64,000 nt of DNA from Micromonospora sp. NBC_01740 (GTDB lineage: Bacteria; Actinomycetota; Actinomycetes; Mycobacteriales; Micromonosporaceae): contig NZ_CP109150.1 in NCBI RefSeq assembly GCF_035920365.1, forward strand, positions 5,332,001 to 5,396,000, written 5' to 3'. The position numbers and the translations under genes are program-made. Shown in pieces: positions 43,125 through 52,006 of the stretch. The notes under the pieces were generated by a model. It did not search any database. It was not told the origin of the DNA and saw nothing but the letters and a program-made list of their open reading frames with translations. Position 1 is the first letter of the stretch. The number at the start of each line of letters is the position of its first letter.

Positions 43125-43726
43125 GCGTCCGCCCGACCGGTGCGGTCGTAGGTCAGGAAGAGCGCGCCGCTGCCGAGGACGACATGGTCCGTCAGCTCCC
43201 AGGTGCGCGGCTCGAAGACGGCGCCGCGGCCGAACAGCGGGATGCCGGCGCCGATGGTCAACGGGGCCAGCTTGACCACGAGGCGGTCGATCTCGGGATA
43301 GAGGGCGCCGGCCAGGGCGCCGCCGCCGATCACCCAGACATCCCGGCCGTCGTGCCGCTTGAGCTCGCGTACGGTGGCGACCGGGTCCGCGGACAGGACC
43401 TCGACGGCCGGGTCCGGGCTCTGCCCCATCGTGCGAGAGAACACCAGGTGGCGCAGGTGCGGGTAGGCGTCGGTGAGGCCGGCCTTCAGCCCCAGCTCGT
43501 AGGAGTGACGCCCCTCCAGGACGGTGTCGAACCGGGCGCCCTCGCCGGTGATGCCGAACGCCTCCCGGGCCGGGCCCGGCAGCGTCTCCGGATACTCGGC
43601 GACGAGGTGTTGCAGGTAGTCGTCCGGGATCGGCCAGAATCCGCCGGGGCCGGTGGGGTCCGCGCCGTCGGGGCCGGCGATGAAGCCGTCCAGGGTGACG
43701 GCGATGTAGTACACGAGCTTGCGCAC
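43121..43726 (-). CDS. Dihydrofolate-reductase-like protein (RibD C-terminal family)
   Basis: A 201-aa protein of the DHFR/RibD_C superfamily seen in many actinomycetes (YwjB/YyaP type). It shows RKLVYYIAVTLDGFIAGPDG at the start, EGRHSYELGL, HLVFSRTM and the cofactor strand DVWVIGGGALAGAL, then a long C-terminal beta region. These proteins are predicted NADPH-dependent reductases, but few have known substrates. GTG 43726 has GAAGGAA upstream and gives the family N-terminus; the longer frame is discarded. Confidence 0.88.
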   Translation of the reverse strand: MRKLVYYIAVTLDGFIAGPDGADPTGPGGFWPIPDDYLQHLVAEYPETLPGPAREAFGITGEGARFDTVLEGRHSYELGLKAGLTDAYPHLRHLVFSRTMGQSPDPAVEVLSADPVATVRELKRHDGRDVWVIGGGALAGALYPEIDRLVVKLAPLTIGAGIPLFGRGAVFEPRTWELTDHVVLGSGALFLTYDRTGRADA

Positions 43727-43879
43727 GGTTGTTTCCTTCTGTTCGGGAAGCTCAGGCGGTGGACGACGGCGTACCGCCCGTGCCGGGTGGGCGGACGGCG
43801 CCGTTCTGATGATCACCATCATGCGCAGGCGCGGCCCGGGCTTCAACGCCCGGTTCGGCACGGCTGACAAGCCGGTGAC

Positions 43880-44419
43880 CTAGGCGTTGGCGGGGTCCTC
43901 GCCGGCCGCAGGCCGGTAGCAGTCGCTCGCCAGGATCAGGGCGACGCGGTCCCGGCTCGCGGTGGTGGTGAGGCTGATCGTGATTCCGGTGTCGGGGTCA
44001 CGCATCGACACGGCGCCCCGGGTGCCGTCGGCGAAGGTGCGGTCCTCGGTGATCTCGTAGCCCTGCTGCCGCCACATGTCGCGGATGCGCCCCAGCGTGG
44101 CGATCTGGTCGGCGGGCGGGACCGGGAGTCCGGCGAAGCCGCTCAACGTCCACCGTCCGTCGTCGGCGATCTCGCCCCGCTGGCCCTGGCAGGGCGAGGT
44201 GTTGGTCCGCCAGGCGTCGAGCGCGACGCCGGCGGTGGTGGCGACGGCCCGGGCGCGAGCCTCGGCCAGGGTGCTCACCTCGGCGGCGGCCTTGGTCTGC
44301 AACGAATCGTCCTTTCCTGACGACGAGCCGGGTTCCCCGCCCGCGCAGGCGGTGGCGGGCACCAGCACGGCCGCCACCGCCACGGCGCGCCACCGGGGCG
44401 GGCGGTGACGCGAGGTCAT
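43880..44419 (-). CDS. Small putative lipoprotein, third gene of WXG100/DUF1023 operon
   Basis: A 179-aa protein with an N-terminal basic-hydrophobic leader (MTSRHRPPRWR, then Ala/Val core) and a weak lipobox ATACAGG. The mature part has helical EVSTLAEARARAVATTAGVALDAW, then a beta-rich domain with ERTF-like TEDRTFADGTRGAVSMRDPDTGITISL and one Cys pair (SPCQGQ and SDCYRP). No named family was recognised. ATG 44419 overlaps the hydrolase stop by 4 nt, so it is in the same operon. It is often seen that such lipoproteins accompany WXG100/DUF1023 genes; the function is unknown. Confidence 0.78.
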   Translation of the reverse strand: MTSRHRPPRWRAVAVAAVLVPATACAGGEPGSSSGKDDSLQTKAAAEVSTLAEARARAVATTAGVALDAWRTNTSPCQGQRGEIADDGRWTLSGFAGLPVPPADQIATLGRIRDMWRQQGYEITEDRTFADGTRGAVSMRDPDTGITISLTTTASRDRVALILASDCYRPAAGEDPANA

Positions 44420-46080
44420 GGGGCCTTGCCGTGGTCGAGGGCGGCTGCCTCGTAGTCGCCCACGATGACGGCCGCCTGGGAGCGCAGCATCTGACTGTTC
44501 TGCGCCCAGTATCCGCTGTGGCCGGAGGTGTCGACGTGCAGGACGTTGCCGCCGAACTCCGGGTCGTGCGGGGCGGGGCCGTGGATGCCGACGAGACCGT
44601 CGACCAACCATTCCCCGACGACGGGTACGCCGTCGAGCCAGCCGATCGTCTCCTCCGGTCGCGCGACGACGGTGTCGTCGGCGGCGGCACCGGCCCACAC
44701 GTGTCTCGGGTCGATGTTGAACTCGCCGGCGTTCTCGACGCGCATGCCGGGACTGCCGACGGCGATCAGGTCGTCCGCGGCGAGGCCGTCGCCGGTGCTG
44801 GCCGCCTCGCCGAGGACGGTCGACCCGTAGCTGTGACCGATGGCGGTGAGGTGGGAGGGACTGTCGTCGTGGGAGGCGCGCAGTCCGTCGACGAAGCCGT
44901 CGAGCGCGCGGGCCCCGGCCTCGGACTTGGCCCCGAACACGGCGCTGACGATGTCGAGGTTCACCGACGGGGTGTCGTAGCCGAGCCAGGCCACGACGGA
45001 GACGTCGGCGCCGGCGGGGGCAAGCTCGACCGAGGCCTCCCGCAGGTCGTCGGCCCGCCCGATCAGGCCACGGATGTCGTCGAGTTCGGTGCCGACGCCG
45101 GGTACGAGGACCGCGGTGTGGGCGGCGGTGTCCGGGTTGCCGATCGCGACCGCCGCCTTCCCGTCGCCCGCCGGATCGAACGAGAGCAGGTAGAGCCGTT
45201 CGTGCGGAGCCGCGTTCTCCGCGCCTTCCAGCTTGTCCAGCAGCATGAGCGCGGCGGCGTGCCGCGGGTCGTCCCGGTCGCGGTGCTGGCCCACGTCGTC
45301 ACCGACGAACGTACGCAGCGCCAGTTGGTTCGCCGCGTCGCGGTCCGTGGCGGGCAGCCCGTCGAGTGCGCCGATCCGCTCCGGGTAGGCGGTGAGGTAG
45401 ACCTGCCGCTCGTCGTCGGACAGGCCGCTCCACCAGGCGTGCACGTCGGCGGGGCTGCTGCCCGGCGCCGGGATGCTCTCCTCGCTGAGCTGAAGCGCCA
45501 CGGCGGCGGCGAGGGCGCCGTCGTTGGCCCGGTTGTACTCCCAGGCGAACTGCCCCGGCGCGCCGGCCTTCAGCTGGGTCAGGGCGCGGGCGATCCGGCT
45601 GTCGGCCTCGGTGGCCTCGGTGACGATGCGCGTGATGAGCTCGGTGTGGATCGCGGCGTTCTGGACATGCCGACGGTGGATCGTCTCCGCGTCCGGGTCG
45701 TGCCTGTCCCCTGCCGCCATCGCCGGCGCGGACACCCGCCCGGCCTCGTCCACGGTCAGTCCGAGGGATCGGGCGGCGCCGACGGCCGACTCCAACCGCC
45801 GCTGCAGGTCGCCGAACTCCTCCGCCGCTTCCCGCAACACGCTCGCGGCGGTCCGCGTCTGCAGGCTCGCGACCTCGAACTCGTCGTCGAGCTCGCTGAG
45901 CCGGCCCATCGCGGCGCTGGCGGCCGGTCCCTGCCAGCCCGAGGAGCGCAGCGGCCCGGTCAGCTCGGCCCCACACCGCGCCTCCAGCTCCGCGCAGGCC
46001 CGCGACAGGTCCGTCCAGGCCTGCGCGACGTCCCGCAGCGGGGCGACGCGCGCCTCGCGCAGGTCCGCGTACGTCACCAC
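44416..46080 (-). CDS. DUF1023-type alpha/beta hydrolase with WXG100-like helical N-terminus
   Basis: A 554-aa protein. Residues about 1-130 are two long helices (RDVAQAWTDLSRACAELEARCG, SELDDEFEVASLQTRTAASVLREAAEEF) with a GWQGPAA turn, like WXG100/ESX substrates. The C-terminal part (about 300-520) is an alpha/beta hydrolase with nucleophile elbow AIGHSYGSTV and a His in VDTSGHSGYW. There is no signal peptide, so export, if any, may use a type VII route. GTG 46080 (a second GTG follows directly) is 8 nt after the stop of the WXG100-like gene. The substrate of DUF1023 hydrolases is not established. Confidence 0.85.
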   Translation of the reverse strand: MVTYADLREARVAPLRDVAQAWTDLSRACAELEARCGAELTGPLRSSGWQGPAASAAMGRLSELDDEFEVASLQTRTAASVLREAAEEFGDLQRRLESAVGAARSLGLTVDEAGRVSAPAMAAGDRHDPDAETIHRRHVQNAAIHTELITRIVTEATEADSRIARALTQLKAGAPGQFAWEYNRANDGALAAAVALQLSEESIPAPGSSPADVHAWWSGLSDDERQVYLTAYPERIGALDGLPATDRDAANQLALRTFVGDDVGQHRDRDDPRHAAALMLLDKLEGAENAAPHERLYLLSFDPAGDGKAAVAIGNPDTAAHTAVLVPGVGTELDDIRGLIGRADDLREASVELAPAGADVSVVAWLGYDTPSVNLDIVSAVFGAKSEAGARALDGFVDGLRASHDDSPSHLTAIGHSYGSTVLGEAASTGDGLAADDLIAVGSPGMRVENAGEFNIDPRHVWAGAAADDTVVARPEETIGWLDGVPVVGEWLVDGLVGIHGPAPHDPEFGGNVLHVDTSGHSGYWAQNSQMLRSQAAVIVGDYEAAALDHGKAP

Positions 46081-46087
46081 CGTGCGG

Positions 46088-46390
46088 TCACCGCTCGGGG
46101 ATGTCGAAACGGGCGGCGCTGGCCTCGTCGCTGTAGCGGTAGTCCATCGCGCAGCCCTGCAGAGCGTCGCCGACCTGGGACAGGTAGCGGTCCAACCCGG
46201 CCAGGTCGTCCGACCACGACCAGCGCAGCTGCTCCAGCGCCGCCCGGGTCTGCCAGCCGGGCAGCCCGGCGACCGCGGCCCGCGTCTCGTCTCCGACGTC
46301 GGACACACCGCGCCGCAGGTCGTCCCGCAGGTCGTCGCACACCCGCGACGCCTTCTCCAGCAACTCCGGCTCGACGTTAAGTTCGATCAC
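46088..46390 (-). CDS. WXG100-like small helical protein
   Basis: A 100-aa protein, the exact size of ESAT-6/WXG100 family members. It consists of two predicted helices around a turn (ELLEKASRVCDDLRDDLRRGV, GLPGWQTRAALEQLRWSWSDDL). The turn carries GWQ rather than a strict WxG. GTG 46390 has GGGAGG upstream, whereas the longer frame would spoil the length. First gene of a three-gene operon with the DUF1023 hydrolase and the lipoprotein. A secretion ATPase (EccC) is not in the window. Confidence 0.75.
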   Translation of the reverse strand: MIELNVEPELLEKASRVCDDLRDDLRRGVSDVGDETRAAVAGLPGWQTRAALEQLRWSWSDDLAGLDRYLSQVGDALQGCAMDYRYSDEASAARFDIPER

Positions 46391-46459
46391 TGACTGGCCT
46401 CCCGCGAAGATCGATGCGAGCCTACCTACCCGCCCCACGCGCCGCGCGGATCGGTCGAC

Positions 46460-49444
46460 TCAGCCGGTGCCCAGCCCGGCGAGCACGTCGCCGGCGCGCA
46501 GCACCGTCCACGGGCGACCGGGCGTGCCGGTCACCGTCACCACCGTCGAGCCCGGCGCGACCGGGGCGGGCGCGGGAACCAGGCGGTCGAGGGCGTCGGG
46601 GTCGGCGGCGCCGGCTAGGACCGTGCGGCCGGCCAGGTCGGGCGGTACGCGGATCCCGCCGGTGTCCATCAACGCCGCCGCGCGGACGGCGGACACGTCG
46701 GCCGGCACCTCGGTGTAGGTGCGGTCCGCGTGGCCGACCAGGATCCGGTCGGCGCGCCCGACCGCGTGCCACGCCAGCAGGTCGAGGACCGTGGTGTGGT
46801 GGCCGCCCAGGAAGTGCTCCCACTGGTCGGCGGCCGCCCGGGCGAGCTGGTCACCGTGGCGGTCGACGCTGTGGCCGTAGCCACGGCCGGTCAGGGTCAG
46901 GTCGGTCCAGAGCAACCGCCGGGAACGCAGGTCCACGACCATCGGCAGCAGCATCCGGGCGTTGCCGCGCAGGTCGAACCGCTGCGCGACGCGGGCCCCG
47001 TCGAACTGCTCGCCCCTGTTGAGGGGCAGCATGACGCCGGCGAGCGCCTCCGTGAGGGCCTCGAACGGCACGGCGTTGTAACTGAGGACGGTCGGCACCG
47101 CGTACTGCACGCCGCGCTCGGCGAGACGGGCCAGGTGGAGGTCGAGGAACTCGGTGGCCCCGAGCGGAGCCGGGGCGGAGGTGAGGTCGCCGGAGTGGAT
47201 CGCGCCGTCGCCAGCGAAACGCAACCGGGTGAAGTCGCAGTGGCCCACCCGCTGCCAGTCCCGGTCGAAGAACACGCAGGACAGGTCGAGGTCGACCCGC
47301 GTGGCGCCCGGGTCCTCCCAGTGCAGGAAGAACCGCAACACCTGCGCGCCGGGCAGGGCCCGCACACTGCCCCGGGGCCACCCCGCCAGCTGCGCCGAGG
47401 CGGCCCGCTCCCGCGTCGGCGCGGGCACCTCGGCCAGGGCGGCGTCGAGGACGGCCACGTCGAACCGGCCGAGCCGGGCGGCGCGGGCGGTCAACTCGGC
47501 GTCGACCAGTTCGCGTACCGCGGTGATCGCCGGCACCGGCACCGGCGGGCGGCGCTCGGGCTCGGTCCAGGTGGTCACGACGCTGCCGCGGGGATGGAAC
47601 ACCCGCCGGGGCATACCGGGACCGGGACGGCCACCGACGATCCCGGACTCCTCGACGGTGTCGGGCTCCTCGACGGTGCCGCCTCCGGGCGGCGCCTCGG
47701 CGGGAGGGGATGCCTCGCCGCCCGGCCGGAGCGCCCCCCGCAGGAAGGCGGGGCCGGCACCGCGCACGCCCCGCGCGACGGCGCGCAGGACGTCGCCCAG
47801 GCCGACGGTGAGCACCGGGGCGGCACCCGCCTGCTCGGAGCGGCGGGACCGCGCCCGCGCGGTCGCCGCCAGCTCGACGGCCGTCGCCCGTACCGTCTTG
47901 TCGCGGCCGGTCAGTTGAGCCGCCGCCGCGGCGAGCACGCCGGGTGCCACCCGGGCCACGGTCCGGCGCATGGCTGCCTCGACGGCCGCGTACGCCGTCG
48001 GATCGTCGCCGGCGACCCGCAGCAGGTGGTCGAGCCGGCGCCACAGCTCGCCCGGACGTTCGGTGAGCAGGCGGGCGGCCTCCGCCGCGTCGTCGCCGGT
48101 CAGGGTCTCCTCCACCAGGGACGCGTGGGTCTTGACGCGGACCGTGACCGTGCCGTCGGGGTGCCCGGTCGGCACGAGCCGCCGGGGGTCGCGGGCGCAG
48201 GCCGCCACGATGGCCGCGCCGAGGACACCGGCGCGGGCCGCGCGGGTGCCGCGCAACGCGGCGAAGGCGACGGCCGCCGCCGGGTGCGCGGCCACGTTCT
48301 CGTACGGGTGCAGCCGCTCGCCCAGGCGCTTCCAGACGGCCGGATGCCGCCGCAGATCCTCCGCCGCGCCCCCGGCGCCGCAGGCGTCGAGATGAGCGAG
48401 AGCCGCACGCCGCAGCGGCCGGGGCAGGGCCCGCACCCGGGTGACCGGCACGACGACGGCGGGCTCGTGGACCGGACGCCAGGCCACGCCCGGAGCCGCG
48501 GACTCGTCGTCGCGCCGCGGCAGGACCAGCCCCGGGTCCCCACCCGAGTACGCCCACAGGGTTCGCGCCACGTCCGTCGCGGTCGACCACCGCCGCCGGG
48601 CCGCGGCGACCACGTCGCGGTAGCCGGGGGTGCCCGTCGCGGCGTGCAGCGCCCGGGCGACGACCAGCGCGAGGGTCTCCCGCGCGGGCACCACCTCGGG
48701 CAACCAGTCGAGGCGGCCCGACGCGGTGGCGTCCACCAGCACCCCGAGGTCGGCCCGGTCGGACTCGCTCAGCGCGGCGGGCCGGGCGACCAGCTCGTCC
48801 CGGAGCCGGACCGCGGCGCCGACCGGGTCGGTCTCGAGCCCGGCGAGGCGCATCGGCAGCGGCGGCGCGGCCGGGACGGGGTGCTCGCCGGCGTCCCCGG
48901 CCGACGCACCGGCTCGTCGCGGCGGGCGGCGCACCGGGGCAGACGGCGCGACGATGGGGAGGTAGGTGTCGCCCGCCGCCAGCCGGCGGCCGCAGATCGG
49001 GCACGCGGTGACCTGCTCCGGCGGGAAGCACGCCGGGCAGACGGGATGGCCGCACGGGTCCAGCGGCGCGCCACCGTCCTCGCGGCCGCACAGCACGCAG
49101 GGCGCGCCAGGCATGGCGAACAGATGGGTCAGCAGCCGCCGTACGTAGACCGCCTCGACGTCGCGCGGGGTGTCGGGGAACGAACGGTGGAGCGGCAGCA
49201 TCGGGCGGTCCGCGCCGACCATCTCGTCGATGGTCGCCAGCAGCCAGTCGGCCCACCGGACCCGCACCGCCGCCGGCAGCCGGGTCGCCGCCGTGCGCAG
49301 GTCGTCCCGGAGCAGCCAGCCACGACCGGCCAGATCGGCCTCGAGCGCGGCCACCCAGGCGACACCGTCCGCAGGGGCGGCGCCCGTGCCCACCCCCGCG
49401 ACCCGGCCGGCGCGTCGCAGCAGCACCCCAGCCAGCGGATCCAT
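46460..49444 (-). CDS. RING-finger protein of the MXAN_6230/SCO0854 type with TerD-like region
   Basis: A 994-aa cytosolic protein. Residues 116-151 form a complete C3HC4 RING-type zinc site: Cys116, 119, 131, His133, Cys136, 139, 148, 151. The middle is alpha-helical and Ala/Arg-rich with HEAT-like content. The C-terminal part (about 690-880) has QVLRFFLHWEDPGATRVDLDLSCVFFD and HSGDLTSAP, resembling the TerD/stress-protein fold with an Asp-rich calcium-site-like strand. This matches the family named after Myxococcus MXAN_6230 and Streptomyces SCO0854, whose role is unknown. ATG 49444 has GGGGAGG upstream. It stands alone on its strand. Confidence 0.82.
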   Translation of the reverse strand: MDPLAGVLLRRAGRVAGVGTGAAPADGVAWVAALEADLAGRGWLLRDDLRTAATRLPAAVRVRWADWLLATIDEMVGADRPMLPLHRSFPDTPRDVEAVYVRRLLTHLFAMPGAPCVLCGREDGGAPLDPCGHPVCPACFPPEQVTACPICGRRLAAGDTYLPIVAPSAPVRRPPRRAGASAGDAGEHPVPAAPPLPMRLAGLETDPVGAAVRLRDELVARPAALSESDRADLGVLVDATASGRLDWLPEVVPARETLALVVARALHAATGTPGYRDVVAAARRRWSTATDVARTLWAYSGGDPGLVLPRRDDESAAPGVAWRPVHEPAVVVPVTRVRALPRPLRRAALAHLDACGAGGAAEDLRRHPAVWKRLGERLHPYENVAAHPAAAVAFAALRGTRAARAGVLGAAIVAACARDPRRLVPTGHPDGTVTVRVKTHASLVEETLTGDDAAEAARLLTERPGELWRRLDHLLRVAGDDPTAYAAVEAAMRRTVARVAPGVLAAAAAQLTGRDKTVRATAVELAATARARSRRSEQAGAAPVLTVGLGDVLRAVARGVRGAGPAFLRGALRPGGEASPPAEAPPGGGTVEEPDTVEESGIVGGRPGPGMPRRVFHPRGSVVTTWTEPERRPPVPVPAITAVRELVDAELTARAARLGRFDVAVLDAALAEVPAPTRERAASAQLAGWPRGSVRALPGAQVLRFFLHWEDPGATRVDLDLSCVFFDRDWQRVGHCDFTRLRFAGDGAIHSGDLTSAPAPLGATEFLDLHLARLAERGVQYAVPTVLSYNAVPFEALTEALAGVMLPLNRGEQFDGARVAQRFDLRGNARMLLPMVVDLRSRRLLWTDLTLTGRGYGHSVDRHGDQLARAAADQWEHFLGGHHTTVLDLLAWHAVGRADRILVGHADRTYTEVPADVSAVRAAALMDTGGIRVPPDLAGRTVLAGAADPDALDRLVPAPAPVAPGSTVVTVTGTPGRPWTVLRAGDVLAGLGTG

Positions 49445-49656
49445 GCTCGCGCCTCCCCGTGCGAAGCGGTGGGCGGAGAGTCGCGACGCTAGTTGCCAGG
49501 ACAGGGTGAGAAGGAAGCACCGCGGGGAGCCGCCCACCGCGGGGAGGATCATACGGCGCGGCCACGGCCGACCTCACCCTGATTCCCGGCCGGCACACGC
49601 CCGGCTGGCTCGCCAGGGACAACGCTCGCAGGACGGTTCGGATTACCCTCGCCGGT

Positions 49657-50946
49657 ATGAGCCGACGCACCGATCCGGTTCGGCGTCCCCTGTGGCGCGA
49701 TCGCAACTTCGGCGCCTACTGGGCTGCGCAGTCGCTCTCCGCCGCCGGCGACTCGTTCGCCTACATCGCGGTGCCGCTGCTCGTGCTCCACGCGACCGGG
49801 TCGGTCGCCCAGATGGGCCTGCTCACGGCCGCGGCCGGTGCCGCGGCCGTCGGCGCGGGGATCTTCGGCGGCGTCCTGGTCGACCGGTACGACAGGCGCA
49901 AACTGATGATCACCGCCGACCTGGTCCGGCTGGTGCTCTACGGCCTCATCCCCCTGGCCTGGCTCGGTGGCCCGCAGGTCTGGCTGCTCTTCGTCGTGCT
50001 GCCGATCTGCGAGGCCGCGGGCATGGTGTTCCAGGTCGCCGCGGTGACGGCGGTGCGCAACCTCGTCGACCGGCCCAGGATCACCGAGGCCAACGGTCGC
50101 CTTCAGGCGACGTACGCGGCGGCGGCCGTGCTCGGGCCGCTGCTCGCCGGCGTGGTGTCGGCCCGCTTCGGCGCCACGGCGGCCATCGCCATCAACGCGG
50201 CCAGCTTCGCCCTGTCGGCCTTCGGCCTCTGGCTGGTGCGGCTGCGGCGGTCCGACGAGGGTGCGACGGCCGGCGGCGCGGCGGGGCGCGAGGGCCGGCT
50301 GGCCGAGTTCCTCGCCGGTGCGCGGTTCCTCTGGCGGCAGCCCGTGCTCCGCTCGCTGACCATCCTGCTGTCGGTCTTCATCTTCCTGACGTACGGCTTC
50401 ACCGACGTCCTCGTCTACCACGTCAAGCACGACCTCGGCGGCTCCGACGGCACGGTCGGCACGGTGCTGGGGTTGGCGGCCCTGGGCACGGTCGTCGGGG
50501 CGCTGCTGGTGGCGCCGCTGCGCCGCAGGCGTGGCTTCGGCATCACCTGGATCGGCGCGCACGCGGTGTGCGGCCTCGCCATCGTGGGCATCGGCGTCGT
50601 GGGGAGCGTACGGGGTGTCACCGTGCTGACCGCGGTCTACCTGTGCGGCGTCAGCGTGGGCGGGATCTGCTCGATGTCGCTGCGCCAGGAGATCACGCCG
50701 GACCACCTGCTCGGGCGGGTCACCTCGGCGTTCTGGAGCACGCACTACGCGCTCGGCCCGGCCGGCGCCGCCGTGCTGACCTGGGCGGCGGGCCGCTACG
50801 GCGTCACCGCGGTCACCGTCGTCGCGGGAGCGGGGTGCCTCCTGGTCGCGGTCGGCGGGCTGTTCACCCCGATCCGCCGCGCCGGCTCGGAGCCGATGGC
50901 CCGCCCGTCGGCGACCCCGCGGCCCGCGACCAGCCAGGCGTCGTGA
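49657..50946 (+). CDS. MFS transporter (EntS/DHA3-like drug or siderophore exporter)
   Basis: A 429-aa permease with twelve predicted membrane helices. It opens RDRNFGAYWAAQSLSAAGDSF, as in the DHA3/EntS branch, has the loop motif GGVLVDRYDRRKLM between helices 2 and 3, and a second-half start LRSLTILLSVFIFLTYG. Such transporters export macrolides, siderophores or other metabolites. ATG 49657 lies in a short gap after the divergent RING gene. A siderophore role is possible, but no iron box is seen in front of it. Confidence 0.87.
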   Translation: MSRRTDPVRRPLWRDRNFGAYWAAQSLSAAGDSFAYIAVPLLVLHATGSVAQMGLLTAAAGAAAVGAGIFGGVLVDRYDRRKLMITADLVRLVLYGLIPLAWLGGPQVWLLFVVLPICEAAGMVFQVAAVTAVRNLVDRPRITEANGRLQATYAAAAVLGPLLAGVVSARFGATAAIAINAASFALSAFGLWLVRLRRSDEGATAGGAAGREGRLAEFLAGARFLWRQPVLRSLTILLSVFIFLTYGFTDVLVYHVKHDLGGSDGTVGTVLGLAALGTVVGALLVAPLRRRRGFGITWIGAHAVCGLAIVGIGVVGSVRGVTVLTAVYLCGVSVGGICSMSLRQEITPDHLLGRVTSAFWSTHYALGPAGAAVLTWAAGRYGVTAVTVVAGAGCLLVAVGGLFTPIRRAGSEPMARPSATPRPATSQAS

Positions 50947-51020
50947 CCTCGGGACGTACCACCCGCACGCCGGCCTTCCGCGCGGCACCGACGCAGCCGT
51001 GCCGCCACCCTCGCCGGGGG

Positions 51021-52004
51021 TCAACGGTAGCCCTGCCCGGAGCCGCCGAGCCGGCGCGCCGAGGGTGCCGCCGGGCCCACCGGCCGGCCGACGCGGGCCA
51101 CGTGCAGCAGGCGCTCCGGCGCCACGCCCAGCAGCGAGCCGAGGGCGTCGCGGGTCGCGGCGGTGTCGATCAGCTGGCTCAGCGGGTGCGCCGCCAGCCC
51201 GGCCGCGTGCAGGGTCAGCCACACGCGCGCGAGCACCCGACCGAATTCGACATGTGTCGCGTCGTCCGTCCCGGGCGGTCCGATCAGGACGATCACGGCG
51301 CCACCGCGTGCGAGCGGGTTGCCGGACGCCGCCGCGAGGAGCCGGGGCAGGCCCAGCGGGCGCAGGAACGGGTACGCCGCCAGCGCCGCCCGCAACGCGG
51401 TCGCCTCGCGCCCGGACAGACCCAGGCACCGGTCGGTGAGCCCGTCGGCGTGGTAGTCCGGGTGCGCCGGCGTGAGCCGCAGCCACGACCGCAGCTCGGC
51501 GACCACCGCGGGTTCCGCGTACGTCTGCCGGTCGGCGGTCCTCAGCAGGCGGGCCAGCCGGCCGGCGTCCGGTACGGCCCGGACCGTCCCGCCCGACGCC
51601 CGCGCGACGGCGTCGGCGGCGGCCAGCACCTCGGCGTCCGGGCCGGCCGAGAACCGGCCCCGGTGGGTGCGGCGGGTGAGCACCTGCGCCGCGTCGAACG
51701 GGGTGTCGTAGCGGTGCGGGGACGCCCGCAGCCAGCCTGCCCGACGGTCGGCGGCACAGTGGTCGGCGACGAAGCGCAGCCGGAGCCCGGCGTCGGCCGC
51801 GACGACCAGACAGGTCTCGACGAAGGCGCCCAGGGACAGCCGCAGGTCCCGGCCGGACGGATCGGCCGCCGGCAGGGTGTGCGCCGGTTCCCAGCCGACC
51901 CGGACCGCATCGGGCTGGTGGTCGAGGCGCCACGGCTGGGTGTTGTGCGCGCTCGGCGCCCGCCAGCAGAGCGGCGCCAGGGCGCGGAACGCCGCGAGGT
52001 CCAT
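51021..52004 (-). CDS. Acg-like nitroreductase-family flavoprotein
   Basis: A 327-aa double-domain nitroreductase-fold protein like mycobacterial Acg (Rv2032). The N-terminal motif RAPSAHNTQPWRL and LTRRTHRGRFSAGP are characteristic, as is the later AGLAAHPLSQLIDT. Acg proteins bind FMN with the dimer-swapping element lost, and may store rather than turn over flavin. ATG 52004 is 2 nt after the stop of the GNAT-like gene, so it is the last gene of the four-gene operon. In a biosynthetic operon it could instead be an oxidoreductase for product tailoring. Confidence 0.85.
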   Translation of the reverse strand: MDLAAFRALAPLCWRAPSAHNTQPWRLDHQPDAVRVGWEPAHTLPAADPSGRDLRLSLGAFVETCLVVAADAGLRLRFVADHCAADRRAGWLRASPHRYDTPFDAAQVLTRRTHRGRFSAGPDAEVLAAADAVARASGGTVRAVPDAGRLARLLRTADRQTYAEPAVVAELRSWLRLTPAHPDYHADGLTDRCLGLSGREATALRAALAAYPFLRPLGLPRLLAAASGNPLARGGAVIVLIGPPGTDDATHVEFGRVLARVWLTLHAAGLAAHPLSQLIDTAATRDALGSLLGVAPERLLHVARVGRPVGPAAPSARRLGGSGQGYR

Positions 52005-52006
52005 GT

